Made by a program: the position numbers and the translations under genes. A stretch of 64,000 nt of DNA. It comes from an uncultured Saprospiraceae bacterium (GTDB lineage: Bacteria > Bacteroidota > Bacteroidia > Chitinophagales > Saprospiraceae). Positions 53,862 through 62,958 of the stretch are shown here, piece by piece (within the stretch, counting starts at the first letter, position 1; each line of letters starts with the position of its first letter). The notes under the pieces are model-generated. The model was not told the origin of the DNA. It did not search any database and saw only the letters and a program-made list of their open reading frames with translations. The stretch lies in the NCBI GenBank assembly GCA_905480605.1, contig CAJQRD010000045.1, positions 24,392-88,391 on the forward strand. The letters run 5' to 3'.

Positions 53862-54833
53862 ATGAAAATTAAAATAGCCTACATTTTTTTCCTTTTTTCC
53901 TTGCTCTTATACAACTGTAATTCTTCAAGTAAAGAAAAAAGTAATTCGACAAAAGCTAAACACAAACCTAGTCAGCAAGAATTGGCAGATGGTTTTCTAT
54001 TGACGGAAAGCAGTTGTTTTTCTTGCCACAGTCCAAATGCTACTTTAGAAAGTAGAATAGGCCCATCAATGAAAGCTATTAAAAAGCATTATATAACATC
54101 GAATACATCTCATGAAAAATTTACTAAAGAGTTGGCAGAGTTTTTAAATAAACCAAGTGGGGAAAACTCTAAAATGCCTGATGCCATTAAGAAATTCGGT
54201 TTGATGCCAAAGCTAATTTATAGTGATGAACAAATTTCTAAGATTGCTACTTACATATACTTCACGGAACTTGAAAAACCAGGTTGGTTTGAAAAACATG
54301 ACCAAGACCAAAAGGAAAAATTTAAACAGAATACAAATTCTAATTTATCTCCAATTGAATTGGGAAAAAGTTTTGTGATGAAAACTAAAGCGGTTTTAGG
54401 TAAAAACCTATTAGGAGCAATAAATACCAAAGGAACTGAATACGCTGTATCCTTTTGCTCAACGAGGGCAATTGCTTTAACAGACAGTGTGGCTATGTCT
54501 TTAAATACTAAAATAAGGAGAGTTTCTGATAAAAGTAGAAACCCGAATAATAAAGCCAACAAAGCTGAATTAGAATATATAGCTGCCACAAAATTGGATA
54601 TAGATCAAGGTAAAGCTCCAAAACCAAAATTAACTGAATTAGAAAATAAACACCTAGGATATTACCCAATAATGACCAATAAGATGTGTATGCAGTGTCA
54701 TGGACAATTAGAAACCGAGGTAATGTCTGGTACTTTGTCAAAGTTAAAATCTCTGTATCCCAATGATCAAGCTGTAGGATACAAGACAGAGGAATTAAGA
54801 GGTATTTGGGTTGTTGAGATCGACAAGAAATAA
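53862..54833 (+). CDS. Lipoprotein with two CxxCH haem motifs: cytochrome c plus DUF3365-like domain
   Basis: The 323-residue protein has lipobox L-Y-N-C (Cys19). Haem site 1 is C52-F-S-C-H56 in a small cytochrome c-like domain (about 40-140, with 'MPDAIKKFGLMPKLIYSDEQISKIATYIY' carrying a Met ligand). A DUF3365/Tll0287-like region (about 165-320) follows, with 'AINTKGTEYAVSFCSTRAIALTD' and haem site 2, C276-M-Q-C-H280. The family is thought to act in periplasmic redox or sensing. Here the two parts are fused and tethered to the membrane. A lipoprotein gene follows 40 bp downstream. Confidence 0.85.
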   Translation: MKIKIAYIFFLFSLLLYNCNSSSKEKSNSTKAKHKPSQQELADGFLLTESSCFSCHSPNATLESRIGPSMKAIKKHYITSNTSHEKFTKELAEFLNKPSGENSKMPDAIKKFGLMPKLIYSDEQISKIATYIYFTELEKPGWFEKHDQDQKEKFKQNTNSNLSPIELGKSFVMKTKAVLGKNLLGAINTKGTEYAVSFCSTRAIALTDSVAMSLNTKIRRVSDKSRNPNNKANKAELEYIAATKLDIDQGKAPKPKLTELENKHLGYYPIMTNKMCMQCHGQLETEVMSGTLSKLKSLYPNDQAVGYKTEELRGIWVVEIDKK

Positions 54834-54873
54834 CAGGATGCGATCTAACAATCTATTCACATAATGCAGTATT

Positions 54874-55551
54874 ATGAAATTTGTAATTCTTACATCTTCA
54901 ATTGTCTTGTTAATTGCCTTTTGTCTGCTAAGTTGTAACAGCGTTAAATACAATTCAGGTGGTCGCAGTATGGTGCAAAGTCATGAAACAATTGCAGTAC
55001 TTCGACCAAATATCTATTTATACGATTATGGTAAAAAAGAAAAAGTAGATAGCATGAGAAAAATAGAGGCAGTCAATTTGCAAGCTGAAATTTACGATTG
55101 GCTTCAACGAAGAAGATTTGAAAACAAGTTGGCTGTTGATATTATAGACCTTGATGAATGCAATATCAGACTGGCTTCAATCAGTGAATTAGAGTTGTCT
55201 GGTATGAAGACAAGTGAGATATGTAAACTGCTCAATGTCGATGCTCTTTTGTCTTCTAACTTTATTTTGGAAAAACCGGTTTCATGGGAATCGGCGAAAG
55301 CGTTTGCAAAATTAACTCAATCTGATTTGTCAACAAATAGAATCAAAGTTGAATTGGCTTTACATGAAAGTGAGTATTCTGATGTTAATTGGAACTTTAA
55401 TAAAGATGTGGAAGGTAGTAATGATATTACTTACAAGCAACTTGTCGATAAAATACTTAGCAAAGCCGTTAAGAAAATGCCGTACTACAATAAGCAATTC
55501 AAAATGACTAGAGATGCAAAAATTGACTTGTCTCGGCTTGATGTAAATTAA
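54874..55551 (+). CDS. Lipoprotein of unknown function
   Basis: The 225-residue protein has lipobox L-L-S-C (Cys21). The mature part has mixed alpha/beta pattern, including 'E-T-I-A-V-L-R-P' and 'ICKLLNVDALLSSNFILEKP', reminiscent of periplasmic proteins that resemble TolB/GNA1162 N-terminal folds. No family is claimed. It lies 40 bp after the double-CxxCH lipoprotein and converges with the DUF5686 gene, with only 9 bp between. Confidence 0.7.
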   Translation: MKFVILTSSIVLLIAFCLLSCNSVKYNSGGRSMVQSHETIAVLRPNIYLYDYGKKEKVDSMRKIEAVNLQAEIYDWLQRRRFENKLAVDIIDLDECNIRLASISELELSGMKTSEICKLLNVDALLSSNFILEKPVSWESAKAFAKLTQSDLSTNRIKVELALHESEYSDVNWNFNKDVEGSNDITYKQLVDKILSKAVKKMPYYNKQFKMTRDAKIDLSRLDVN

Positions 55552-55560
55552 TAAGGTAGC

Positions 55561-58014
55561 CTACATATCAAATTTCACCCCTACAACTAAACCAAATCGA
55601 TTTCCTTCAGATGGTAAATCCAATTGGGTGTCATAATTATTCCATACCGCATCTACTCTAAACATTCTAAATAATTTCCAACCGATATTATCAATACCTA
55701 CATGGAATTCCTGGTAAGGCTCATTGTCGCCAGTTTTTAAGTATTTAAACCCACCGGCCAAATGCCAACCCAGTTGTTTAAAAAGTGGGAGTTTACCAAG
55801 AAGAGATCCTTTGAAATTATGTTGTAAGTGTAATTCTACAAATTCTTGACTTGTACTTAATGCATAATATGGCATTATTAGAAAACGATTCCAATAAGTA
55901 CGGGGATTTGCAACATGTGTTTGATTGCCATAGAAATGCATGTAGTCAATAAAATAATCTGGCTCTTCTAAGAAATAACCACCATGTACATGGAAGCTTA
56001 AATCCCCAAAAAGACCTAATGTATATCTCTTATTTATTGTTGCATGTAACAAGCTGAACTGGGCATTGTTAGAATCTCCAAGTGATTGTTTATAATGTAA
56101 CCAAATTGTAGGCCACTTTGAACCAACTCTAAATACGCGATCTGGATATGACCACAATTCTTCTCCAATTTTTATACGTAGAGACGCTTTAAATATCAAA
56201 GCTTTATGATCTGCAAAGTCAGGAATATTTGGTGTAAATTCTCTTGATTCCTTATAGAAAGTGCTTTTGTCATAGTTGTTGACCAAGCTGCTTCTTGATT
56301 CATATGTTAAAGATGTTTTTAAACCAAGTGCAGGGCCAATACTTCTACCTAACGCAAAGCTAGCATATGTCTTGTCATATGCTTTTAAATAATTGCGTCT
56401 AAAGAAATAAGTCATAATTGTATTAAATCTTGTTGAGATTGGGTTTAAATCGTTGATTTGACTCAACGCCTTTCCTCCTGACAAGCTGAAAGTTAGATTG
56501 TTTATGCGATTGGCTCTGTAGTGGATTGCTGCATTGGGTCTCCATTTTTTTTCTGACAATCCATAATTTACTTTTGCTTTAAAACGGAGTCTCTTGGTTC
56601 TGTTTTTATCAAAGGACTTTCTGTAGTTGATTCCAAATCCACCATTCCATCCTTGAATGGTATTTACATTTACATCTTCTATTGGTGTCGTAAATCCCCA
56701 ACTTGACTTTTTAATTGAATTTTGATGTGAGTAGCCACCCAGTAAATTCCCAATTTTGAACTTGTTATTTTTTCGATCAATTGAATCAAGAAACGCTGGG
56801 CTTTCCCTTACCAACCTGATACTGTCCTTACGCACATAATCTATGCTTTCTTCTTGGGTCAAAGGGATTGGTCGAATAGAATCCCAATACATCTCATTTC
56901 TAAGATTTGCATTTTCTTCTACCTTAAATACCTCTCTGTTGAAAACACCTTGATTGATATTGTCAATAATATAATTGGAATAGACACAAGCAAAATTGCC
57001 ACCGATATCAAATCCAAAGGCACCCAGTCTAAATTTTATAATATTTGAAAATGGCATCCAATGTTCTTGGCTGATAGGGATAAATGTTTGCTTAAACATT
57101 AACGAATCCACAAATTCTTGCCCTAGTGATTTTTTTGTCAATCCCAATTCTAAACTATTGATATTCCAAATATCTTCGTTGATATAAATATGTCCAAAAA
57201 AAGCTGGACTGTATTCATTTTTTGGACTTACTTTTATCTTGTTAACCAATTGACCATTGTCATCATATTTGGCACCTTCCAATTTAAATTTATAATATGA
57301 CATGGCACCTGACCCAATGGGAGAAACAATTTTTTTGGACCCTAGATCAATCATATTATCGTAAAAATTGAATTCCATTTCTTTAGCACTGTTGAAACTA
57401 TAGCCTTGATCATTTCCACTGATCTTGGAGGAGTACATAATTTCTTTTTTATTGCCTTCAAATGAATACAACTTAGACACTGATTCAGAAAGGTAAATTA
57501 CGCCTTGTCTTGTTGAATCTAAAGCACCATCCATGTCACCAATTTCAAAGCCAAGAATTTTTTCTGGTGCTTTTAATATTTTATTAAACCCACGCATGTA
57601 AGCATCACATTCATAATTTTGCAGGAGTTTCTGATAGTACTTCCTTTTAGCTTGAGCCTTTCTGATAATTGCATAAGCTGGATCTTCTGCGTTGTCTGAA
57701 ATAACGATCTCAGGCATGGCGTAACTTTCATCCTCAAGTATCACATTTTTGAGAATCTCTTTGTTAGATATTTTTATATTTTCCTTATAGGTTTTAAATC
57801 CAATGAATTGATAGACCAAGTTGTAATTGCCAGGTTCTAGTTTCATAGAATATTCTCCATTTATGTTTGTAGTTGTTCCAATACTCGTGTTTTCAACGTA
57901 GATGTTTACGTATGGAAGTAGATTACTTTCTGAGTCTTGAACAGTCCCACTAATTTGACATATAACAAAAAGAGGTAAACAACAAATGTTGAAGAGTAGA
58001 AGTAGAAATTTCAT
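55561..58014 (-). CDS. DUF5686 outer-membrane protein with carboxypeptidase-like N-terminal domain
   Basis: This 817-residue protein has a signal peptide (to about 19). A CarboxypepD_reg-like domain (about 20-105, 'ISGTVQDSESNLLPYVNIYVENTSIGTTTNINGEYSMKLEPGNYNLVYQFIGF') opens the mature chain. The DUF5686 body follows, with 'AYAIIRKAQAKRKYYQKLLQNYECDAYMRG' as its hallmark helix. A C-terminal barrel ends 'NRFGLVVGVKFDM'. Family members are large outer-membrane proteins of unknown role that occur across Bacteroidota. It is a single gene. Confidence 0.9.
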   Translation of the reverse strand: MKFLLLLFNICCLPLFVICQISGTVQDSESNLLPYVNIYVENTSIGTTTNINGEYSMKLEPGNYNLVYQFIGFKTYKENIKISNKEILKNVILEDESYAMPEIVISDNAEDPAYAIIRKAQAKRKYYQKLLQNYECDAYMRGFNKILKAPEKILGFEIGDMDGALDSTRQGVIYLSESVSKLYSFEGNKKEIMYSSKISGNDQGYSFNSAKEMEFNFYDNMIDLGSKKIVSPIGSGAMSYYKFKLEGAKYDDNGQLVNKIKVSPKNEYSPAFFGHIYINEDIWNINSLELGLTKKSLGQEFVDSLMFKQTFIPISQEHWMPFSNIIKFRLGAFGFDIGGNFACVYSNYIIDNINQGVFNREVFKVEENANLRNEMYWDSIRPIPLTQEESIDYVRKDSIRLVRESPAFLDSIDRKNNKFKIGNLLGGYSHQNSIKKSSWGFTTPIEDVNVNTIQGWNGGFGINYRKSFDKNRTKRLRFKAKVNYGLSEKKWRPNAAIHYRANRINNLTFSLSGGKALSQINDLNPISTRFNTIMTYFFRRNYLKAYDKTYASFALGRSIGPALGLKTSLTYESRSSLVNNYDKSTFYKESREFTPNIPDFADHKALIFKASLRIKIGEELWSYPDRVFRVGSKWPTIWLHYKQSLGDSNNAQFSLLHATINKRYTLGLFGDLSFHVHGGYFLEEPDYFIDYMHFYGNQTHVANPRTYWNRFLIMPYYALSTSQEFVELHLQHNFKGSLLGKLPLFKQLGWHLAGGFKYLKTGDNEPYQEFHVGIDNIGWKLFRMFRVDAVWNNYDTQLDLPSEGNRFGLVVGVKFDM

Positions 58015-58572
58015 ACGAATTGGTTACTAGCGGCTATAAATATTAAACTATGTGAATATAACTTATAAGTGGTAAGAATTATTTTAAAGCTGCTTTTTTA
58101 TATCGTTTGAATAGCCTTCACTGTTAAGTTTTCGACTAACGTTTTAAATGGCACGATGTAATAAATAGTAAGAATCCAGTTACATTGACTATTTTAATTA
58201 ATTATCCATTCCATTCGGTGCAAGGGCGTAACAATTCAGACAGGCTATTTTCTTCGAATAATTTTATTATAATACTTATTTTGATAAATTTTGAAGTTGG
58301 GAATAGTGTTGAGATAGCGTCAGATTTCAAATTTTCTTCGGATGAAGAATTTTTTAAGTAGCCGTACTTAACCGTTATGATACGTTTATTTTTCATAGAA
58401 TAAAAAATTATACTTCCTATTATTTTATAAATAGTATCTTAAGGTTAGCATAGGATTTATCCATTAATAAATTTAAATGTGTTTATAAAAAAAACAACGT
58501 ATTTTTAGTAAAACAAGGGCACAAGGATTGAGGGACTAAAAATTAGTTTCCCTTATAGTTAAAAACGGCATT
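58015..58572. other. Intergenic region left of the cassette array
   Basis: AT-rich, no convincing gene. A 64-codon minus-strand frame (58202-58396) has a Lys-rich start but no family pattern and is left uncalled. Confidence 0.5.
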
Positions 58573-58658
58573 GTTCAACTTGAATGTAAATATAACTTGT
58601 AGAATTTTACATTCTAAAATTATATCAATTCTATACTTACATTCCTTTGTGTTAGCGG
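58573..58658 (+). other. attC-like site 0 (left edge of the cassette array)
   Basis: GTTCAAC (58573-58579) fits the R'' consensus RYYYAAC. GAATGTAA (58582-58589) pairs with TTACATTC (58638-58645), and TAGAATT (58600-58606) with AATTCTA (58628-58634). GTTAGCG (58652-58658) is at the R' place. The stem with unpaired bases is as in folded attC sites. This is the least certain of the six. Confidence 0.5.
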
Positions 58659-58741
58659 TCATTACAGACTATTAGCAAAAGACGAATTGTTGGGTATAAC
58701 AACTAAACTTAACGATAGAAAACAAAGAAAATCAATAAGAA

Positions 58742-59197
58742 ATGAAAGCAACCGGAAAAACGGTATTGGAAATTCTAACCAGCCTTCCTGAGGACCGGAC
58801 AGAACCTTTTAACAAACTACATGATGTCATTGTAAAAAACCTACCCAAAGGTTTTGAACCCGCCATTAGTTATGGTGGATTGGGTTATGTTGTTCCACAT
58901 TCACTTTATCCAGAGGGTTACCATTGTAAGCCAAGCGAACCTCTTCCATTTGCAGGAATTGCTTCTCAAAAGCATTCTATTAATTTTTACCATATGGGTA
59001 TATATTCAGATCCCAAATTGTTAAAATGGTTTTTAGCGGAATATCCTAAACACAGTAAGCAAAAACTTGACATGGGAAAAAGTTGTGTCCGTTTTAAGAA
59101 GTTAGATGATATACCTTATAAACTCATAGGTGAATTAATGAAAAAAATAAGTATGAAAGAATGGATAAAAATTTATGAGACGAACTTAAAAAAATAA
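58742..59197 (+). CDS. DUF1801 family protein (cassette 1)
   Basis: The 151-residue cytosolic protein has 'EILTSLPEDRTEPFNKLHDVIVKNLPKGFEPAISYGGLGYVVPHSLYPEGYHCKPSEPLPFAGIASQKHSINFYHMGIYSDP', then 'M-G-K-S-C-V-R-F-K', matching the DUF1801 (YdhG-like) alpha/beta fold. Function is unknown; a role in binding small ligands or iron has been guessed for relatives. It is the only gene between attC-like sites 0 and 1, its stop is 11 bp before R'', and it reads in the array direction. Such genes are common cargo of mobile cassettes. Confidence 0.85.
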   Translation: MKATGKTVLEILTSLPEDRTEPFNKLHDVIVKNLPKGFEPAISYGGLGYVVPHSLYPEGYHCKPSEPLPFAGIASQKHSINFYHMGIYSDPKLLKWFLAEYPKHSKQKLDMGKSCVRFKKLDDIPYKLIGELMKKISMKEWIKIYETNLKK

Positions 59198-59208
59198 AAA
59201 CAACGAAA

Positions 59209-59275
59209 CGCTAACAATAGATAAGAAAAAAGACTTGTTATCGCTGCGTCCTCTTCTTATCATTTTCTGTTAGGC
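59209..59275 (+). other. attC-like site 1
   Basis: R'' CGCTAAC (59209-59215) and R' GTTAGGC (59269-59275). GATAAGAA (59220-59227) pairs perfectly with TTCTTATC (59254-59261). CGCTAAC is the exact complement of GTTAGCG at the left edge of the same cassette (58652-58658), as expected for the two ends of one excised circle. Confidence 0.7.
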
Positions 59276-59299
59276 TTCATTATGACTAACAGCTAACCA

Positions 59300-59410
59300 A
59301 TGATAAAATTCTTTAGATTATCGAAACTTAATTTTGTGAAACAAAATCGAATGTCCTGTGGATATTTGTTTGAGATAGCCGCTTGCGGACAAACTAAATC
59401 CTTAAATTAG
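59300..59410 (+). pseudogene. Relic of a DUF6090 gene start
   Basis: ATGATAAAATTCTTTAGA, the same first six codons (MIKFFR) as the DUF6090 genes at 61173 and 62028, opens a 36-codon frame. The frame then loses all similarity and ends 3 bp before the next gene. It looks like the truncated start of an older family copy at the cassette's left end. Confidence 0.5.
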
Positions 59411-59413
59411 ACC

Positions 59414-60160
59414 ATGATAAAGATTTTTAGACGAATTCGATTTGACCTTATGGAGAAAAATAAAACTGGAAAGTATTTGAAATACGCAATTGGAGAAATT
59501 GTGCTTGTTGTTATCGGGATTTTAATTGCATTACAGATAAATAATTGGAATGAAACCAGGAAAGACAGAAAATTAGAAAAAGAGTTTTTGATAGGGTTGC
59601 AAGAAACCTTACAGTTAGATCTGGAAAGAAATCTGCATAGCCAGAAAATAAATAAGGAAGCCCTAAATTCTATGGAATTTCTATCTGAATATATGCAAAA
59701 CGACGGTTCTTATTCAGATTCCTTAAAATATCATTTCGGCTCCATGAGTCAATTTTTCTTTTGGGACTTGAGTGAAAGTGTTTTCGAATCCTTGAAAGCG
59801 AAAGGATTGGAATTAATAACAAACAATAACCTTAGAGACTCCCTTGCCTTGGCTTACGGTAACCACAATAAATCGATTAATTTTGCAGGTTTTAGATACC
59901 ACGACCATATTGACAATGCGATATTCAATATATTCAAAACACGTTTTGAAGAAGTTTGGGGCGGTGCCGATAAAGAAATTAATGTATACATGAAACCCTT
60001 GAATTATGAAGTACTTAAATCGGACCAAGAATTTTTATACTTTTTAAAAAGTTTACCCAATATTCACTACTATAAGTTAACCGAACCACTCAAGCGAACG
60101 CAGACATTGTTGGAAAGACTACTATATTTAATTGACCTGGAACTAAAAAAGCTAGAATGA
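59414..60160 (+). CDS. DUF6090 family membrane-anchored protein, copy a (cassette 2)
   Basis: The 248-residue protein has the family head 'IFRRIRFDLMEKNKTGKYLKYAIGEIVLVVIGILIALQINNWNE'. This is a basic start, one membrane helix (about 25-45) and the invariant Q-I-N-N-W-N-E. A ~200-residue helical, charged domain probably lies in the periplasm. The function is unknown; I recall the family as DUF6090, common and multicopy in Bacteroidota. It is followed by copy b after only 4 bp, so the two share one cassette and transcript. Confidence 0.8.
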   Translation: MIKIFRRIRFDLMEKNKTGKYLKYAIGEIVLVVIGILIALQINNWNETRKDRKLEKEFLIGLQETLQLDLERNLHSQKINKEALNSMEFLSEYMQNDGSYSDSLKYHFGSMSQFFFWDLSESVFESLKAKGLELITNNNLRDSLALAYGNHNKSINFAGFRYHDHIDNAIFNIFKTRFEEVWGGADKEINVYMKPLNYEVLKSDQEFLYFLKSLPNIHYYKLTEPLKRTQTLLERLLYLIDLELKKLE

Positions 60161-60164
60161 ACCT

Positions 60165-60908
60165 ATGATAAAAATTTATAGAAAAATTCGCCAAAAAATG
60201 TTGACTGAAAATAAGTTTGGTAAATATCTGACTTATGCAATCGGAGAAATAATACTTGTTGTTATTGGGATTTTGATTGCTCTTGCTATAAATAACCGGA
60301 ACAATGAAAACCAGATTCATTCGGAAGAAACGTCAACTTTGCAAAAACTTATTCAAGATTTAAAAAGTGATAATAAACGGTATTTAGAGAATATCGAAAT
60401 TTATAAAAAGCAGGATATTTATTTGACTAATGCAAAAGACATAATCCACAAAAAGTCATTATTAGATAATGAAATAAAAGAAGTAATGTATTATTATGGA
60501 GCATATATTGAAGATATTAATCCGAGAAAAACAACTTATGATGAAATGCTAAATTCTGGCAGGATTTATACTTTATCTAATGAAAAATTGGTTGATGAAA
60601 TTATCGAATACTATCAATTTCTTGACAATAGCATATACCAAAACCAAGAAACCAGAAGAGAGTTTAGAGCAGTGTTTTATGGTCCTGGTTTTACTGATTT
60701 TTGGTTTTGGCAAGCAGAAGAGGAACCTTTTCCTTTTGCAAAAGTCTTTTTTAGTGATACTGACTCACAAGCGTATAGAACTTTAAAGCAAAGTGCAGGA
60801 TGGAGTGTCGGAATTAACGAACAAATGTTGGGAAATAACATTAAATTACTAAAAACGAATAATGAGTTAATTGAACACATCAAGATGGAATTGAAAGGTA
60901 AAAAATAA
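60165..60908 (+). CDS. DUF6090 family membrane-anchored protein, copy b (cassette 2)
   Basis: The 247-residue protein has the same head ('IYRKIRQKMLTENKFGKYLTYAIGEIILVVIGILIALAINNRN'), but the usual W-N-E after the helix has become R-N-N. The rest is helical with 'YDEMLNSGRIYTLSNEKLVDEIIEYYQFLDN', the counterpart of the family's 'N-S-G-x-L-x-x-I-x-N-x-x-L' motif. Its stop is 6 bp before attC-like site 2. Confidence 0.8.
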   Translation: MIKIYRKIRQKMLTENKFGKYLTYAIGEIILVVIGILIALAINNRNNENQIHSEETSTLQKLIQDLKSDNKRYLENIEIYKKQDIYLTNAKDIIHKKSLLDNEIKEVMYYYGAYIEDINPRKTTYDEMLNSGRIYTLSNEKLVDEIIEYYQFLDNSIYQNQETRREFRAVFYGPGFTDFWFWQAEEEPFPFAKVFFSDTDSQAYRTLKQSAGWSVGINEQMLGNNIKLLKTNNELIEHIKMELKGKK

Positions 60909-60913
60909 CGAAA

Positions 60914-60966
60914 GCACAACAATGTATATAAGCCATTAAGAACGGCTCATATACCAACCGTTAGGC
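60914..60966 (+). other. attC-like site 2
   Basis: R'' GCACAAC (60914-60920) and R' GTTAGGC (60960-60966). GTATATAAGCC (60924-60934) pairs with GGCTCATATAC (60944-60954) with one mismatch. The following spacer to 61172 has no gene and should be the leader of cassette 3. Confidence 0.7.
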
Positions 60967-61172
60967 ACAATTCCCAGCCTCCCTCGAAACCTGCCCTCAA
61001 AAAAATGGATAAGGGAAAATAAACTATCAATTTTTAATAAGCTAAACTGGGAGGAAAAATTTCGTGCAAACGAATCAATTGTAATAAATTTGTTAATTTT
61101 AAATATATAAAATATTGAAAATCAACAAAACAATTTTACGTTAGTCAGAATTAGGACAAACCAAAATAACCA

Positions 61173-61976
61173 ATGATAAAATTCTTTAGAAAAATTAGAC
61201 ATAACTTGCTTTTAGAAGGAAAAACTGGAAAGTATCTAAAGTATGCTATTGGAGAAATTATTCTTGTAGTTATTGGAATTTTAATAGCTCTTCAAATAAA
61301 TAATTGGAATGAAAACAGGAAAGATGAAATAAAAGAACAAGTCATCCTCATATCTTTAAAGGTTAATCTGCTAGAAAATCTTAAACTATTAAACCTGGCC
61401 AATCAAGCAACCATTAAAGCCTATTATGCTTCATTGAATTTACATGAATTAACTACACCCAATGGGAACACCATAAACTCAAGTAAAATAGATAGCTTAA
61501 TTAGCGTAACATTTGACTATTTTACCTTTGATCCCAATAGTGGTACTATTAACGAAATCATCAATTCTGGTCAATTAAATATTATTAAGAATGAAGAATT
61601 AAAAAATCAAATTTCTAATTGGTCAGGAATAGTTGAAGATACTCAAAGAGATGGTGATATAGCTAATAAACATGCGTTTGATAATATGGTCATGTATTTG
61701 TCCGAAAATGGAAGTATTAGTAATTTACCAATAGGAAATGGGTTAGCGCAAAATTTAAATTTAAAGCCAAAATCGACATCTAGTTTTGAATTCAATTATC
61801 AAAATTTGATGAGTTCTTCAGAATTCGAAAATTTGGTTAGTTGGCATTCTACAAACATGCTATATTTATTAAATGAATACTTATCTTTTAAGTCCTATAT
61901 TGAAAATATGATTGATTTAATAGATTCCGAAACTGAAAAAAATAACGAAAGCACAACCATGTATATAAACCATTAA
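61173..61976 (+). CDS. DUF6090 family membrane-anchored protein, copy c (cassette 3)
   Basis: The 267-residue protein has the head 'FFRKIRHNLLLEGKTGKYLKYAIGEIILVVIGILIALQINNWNENRK', then a helical domain with 'GTINEIINSGQLNIIKNEELKNQISNWSG'. Its frame does not use the TAA that ends copies b and d just before R''. It reads on through R'' and the inner stem and stops at 61974-61976 inside attC-like site 3. The last ~11 residues are therefore encoded by the recombination site. Confidence 0.8.
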   Translation: MIKFFRKIRHNLLLEGKTGKYLKYAIGEIILVVIGILIALQINNWNENRKDEIKEQVILISLKVNLLENLKLLNLANQATIKAYYASLNLHELTTPNGNTINSSKIDSLISVTFDYFTFDPNSGTINEIINSGQLNIIKNEELKNQISNWSGIVEDTQRDGDIANKHAFDNMVMYLSENGSISNLPIGNGLAQNLNLKPKSTSSFEFNYQNLMSSSEFENLVSWHSTNMLYLLNEYLSFKSYIENMIDLIDSETEKNNESTTMYINH

Positions 61977-62003
61977 AACGTCTCATATACGAGACCGTTG
62001 TGC
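61951..62003 (+). other. attC-like site 3
   Basis: R'' GCACAAC (61951-61957) and R' GTTGTGC (61997-62003) are exact complements. GTATAT (61961-61966) pairs with ATATAC (61985-61990), continued by imperfect pairs. The sequence is close to site 2 throughout its left half. Confidence 0.7.
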
Positions 62004-62027
62004 TTCATTACCAGAAACCGCTAATCA

Positions 62028-62799
62028 ATGATAAAATTCTTTAGAAAAATTAGACAAAACTTACTGATGGAAAATAAAACTAGAAAGTATTTAAAATATG
62101 CCATTGGTGAAATTTTACTCGTAGTTTTTGGGATTTTAATTGCTCTACAAATTAATAATTGGAATGAAAATCAGAAATTAAAAGTTATAGAAAAAGAAAC
62201 TCTTAAAGCATTAGAAGATGATATTTTGGAATCATTCAATGATATTGAGCATGACGCTAAATTAAATCAATTAAGCTTGAAATCTGCATTACAAATAAAT
62301 GAATACGTTAATAATAATTTGGTGTTAACAGATACGATTATCGCAGCATTTGAAATTGCATCTTACGATTATAAATTAAACGATGTTAAAGGCGCATACA
62401 AATCATTACAAAACAAAGGCGTAGAATTAATTTCAAATAAAGACTTAAGGGCTGATATTGTGGCTTATTATGAAATAGCTGTGCCCTTTTTGCAACGCAC
62501 TGAGCTTCATGGTAAAACTATTCTATAACTTATTATTTCCATATTATCAGAAACATTTTAGAATAAATCAAGATGACATAAATAGACATGATTTTTCACC
62601 TTATTTGAATTCAAAATATCAACATGTAGAAATGGGATTTGTTCCGTTAAATGAATCTCAATTAAAATCAGATCCTGAATTTAAAGTTATTCTACGAGAT
62701 GTAATTTATAATAGGTCACAAGTGTTAAATAAGTACATTAATTCGAAAGAATCAGTTCAAACATTATTAGACAAATTAAAAAGAGAAATTAATAAATAA
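62028..62799 (+). pseudogene. Frameshifted DUF6090 gene, copy d (cassette 4)
   Basis: The first frame (62028-62528) has the full head ('FFRKIRQNLLMENKTRKYLKYAIGEILLVVFGILIALQINNWNENQK') and 'GAYKSLQNKGVELISNKDLRADIVAYYE'. It stops four codons after 62509. A frame one base over (62509-62799) carries the rest, ending 'NKYINSKESVQTLLDKLKREINK', as in the ends of copies a and b. Joined, the product would be about 257 residues, the family length. It is a one-base frameshift or a sequencing error. Confidence 0.75.
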
Positions 62800-62804
62800 C
62801 GAAA

Positions 62805-62899
62805 GCACAACACCCGTATATAAGCTATGGCTTGATCAGTCCACACTTGGAAAATCCTGCAGATTTTCCAAAGCCAGTTTTAATCTGGAAAGGTTGTGC
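62805..62899 (+). other. attC-like site 4
   Basis: R'' GCACAAC (62805-62811) and R' GTTGTGC (62893-62899) are exact complements. A perfect TTGGAAAATC/GATTTTCCAA stem closes a CTGCA loop in the centre. R'' is also the exact complement of the R' at this cassette's left edge (61997-62003). Confidence 0.7.
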
Positions 62900-62958
62900 C
62901 GACACATGCTAGATCCAATATACATGTTGGCAATAATTTAACTAACTAATGAACAACA

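Noticed and set aside
53675..53863. 62-codon leftward frame
   Set aside because: Overlaps the start of the double-CxxCH lipoprotein gene and shows no homology pattern or ribosome site.
58202..58396. 64-codon leftward frame near the cassette array
   Set aside because: No recognisable domain, opposite to the array, and AT-rich spacer composition; too weak to call.
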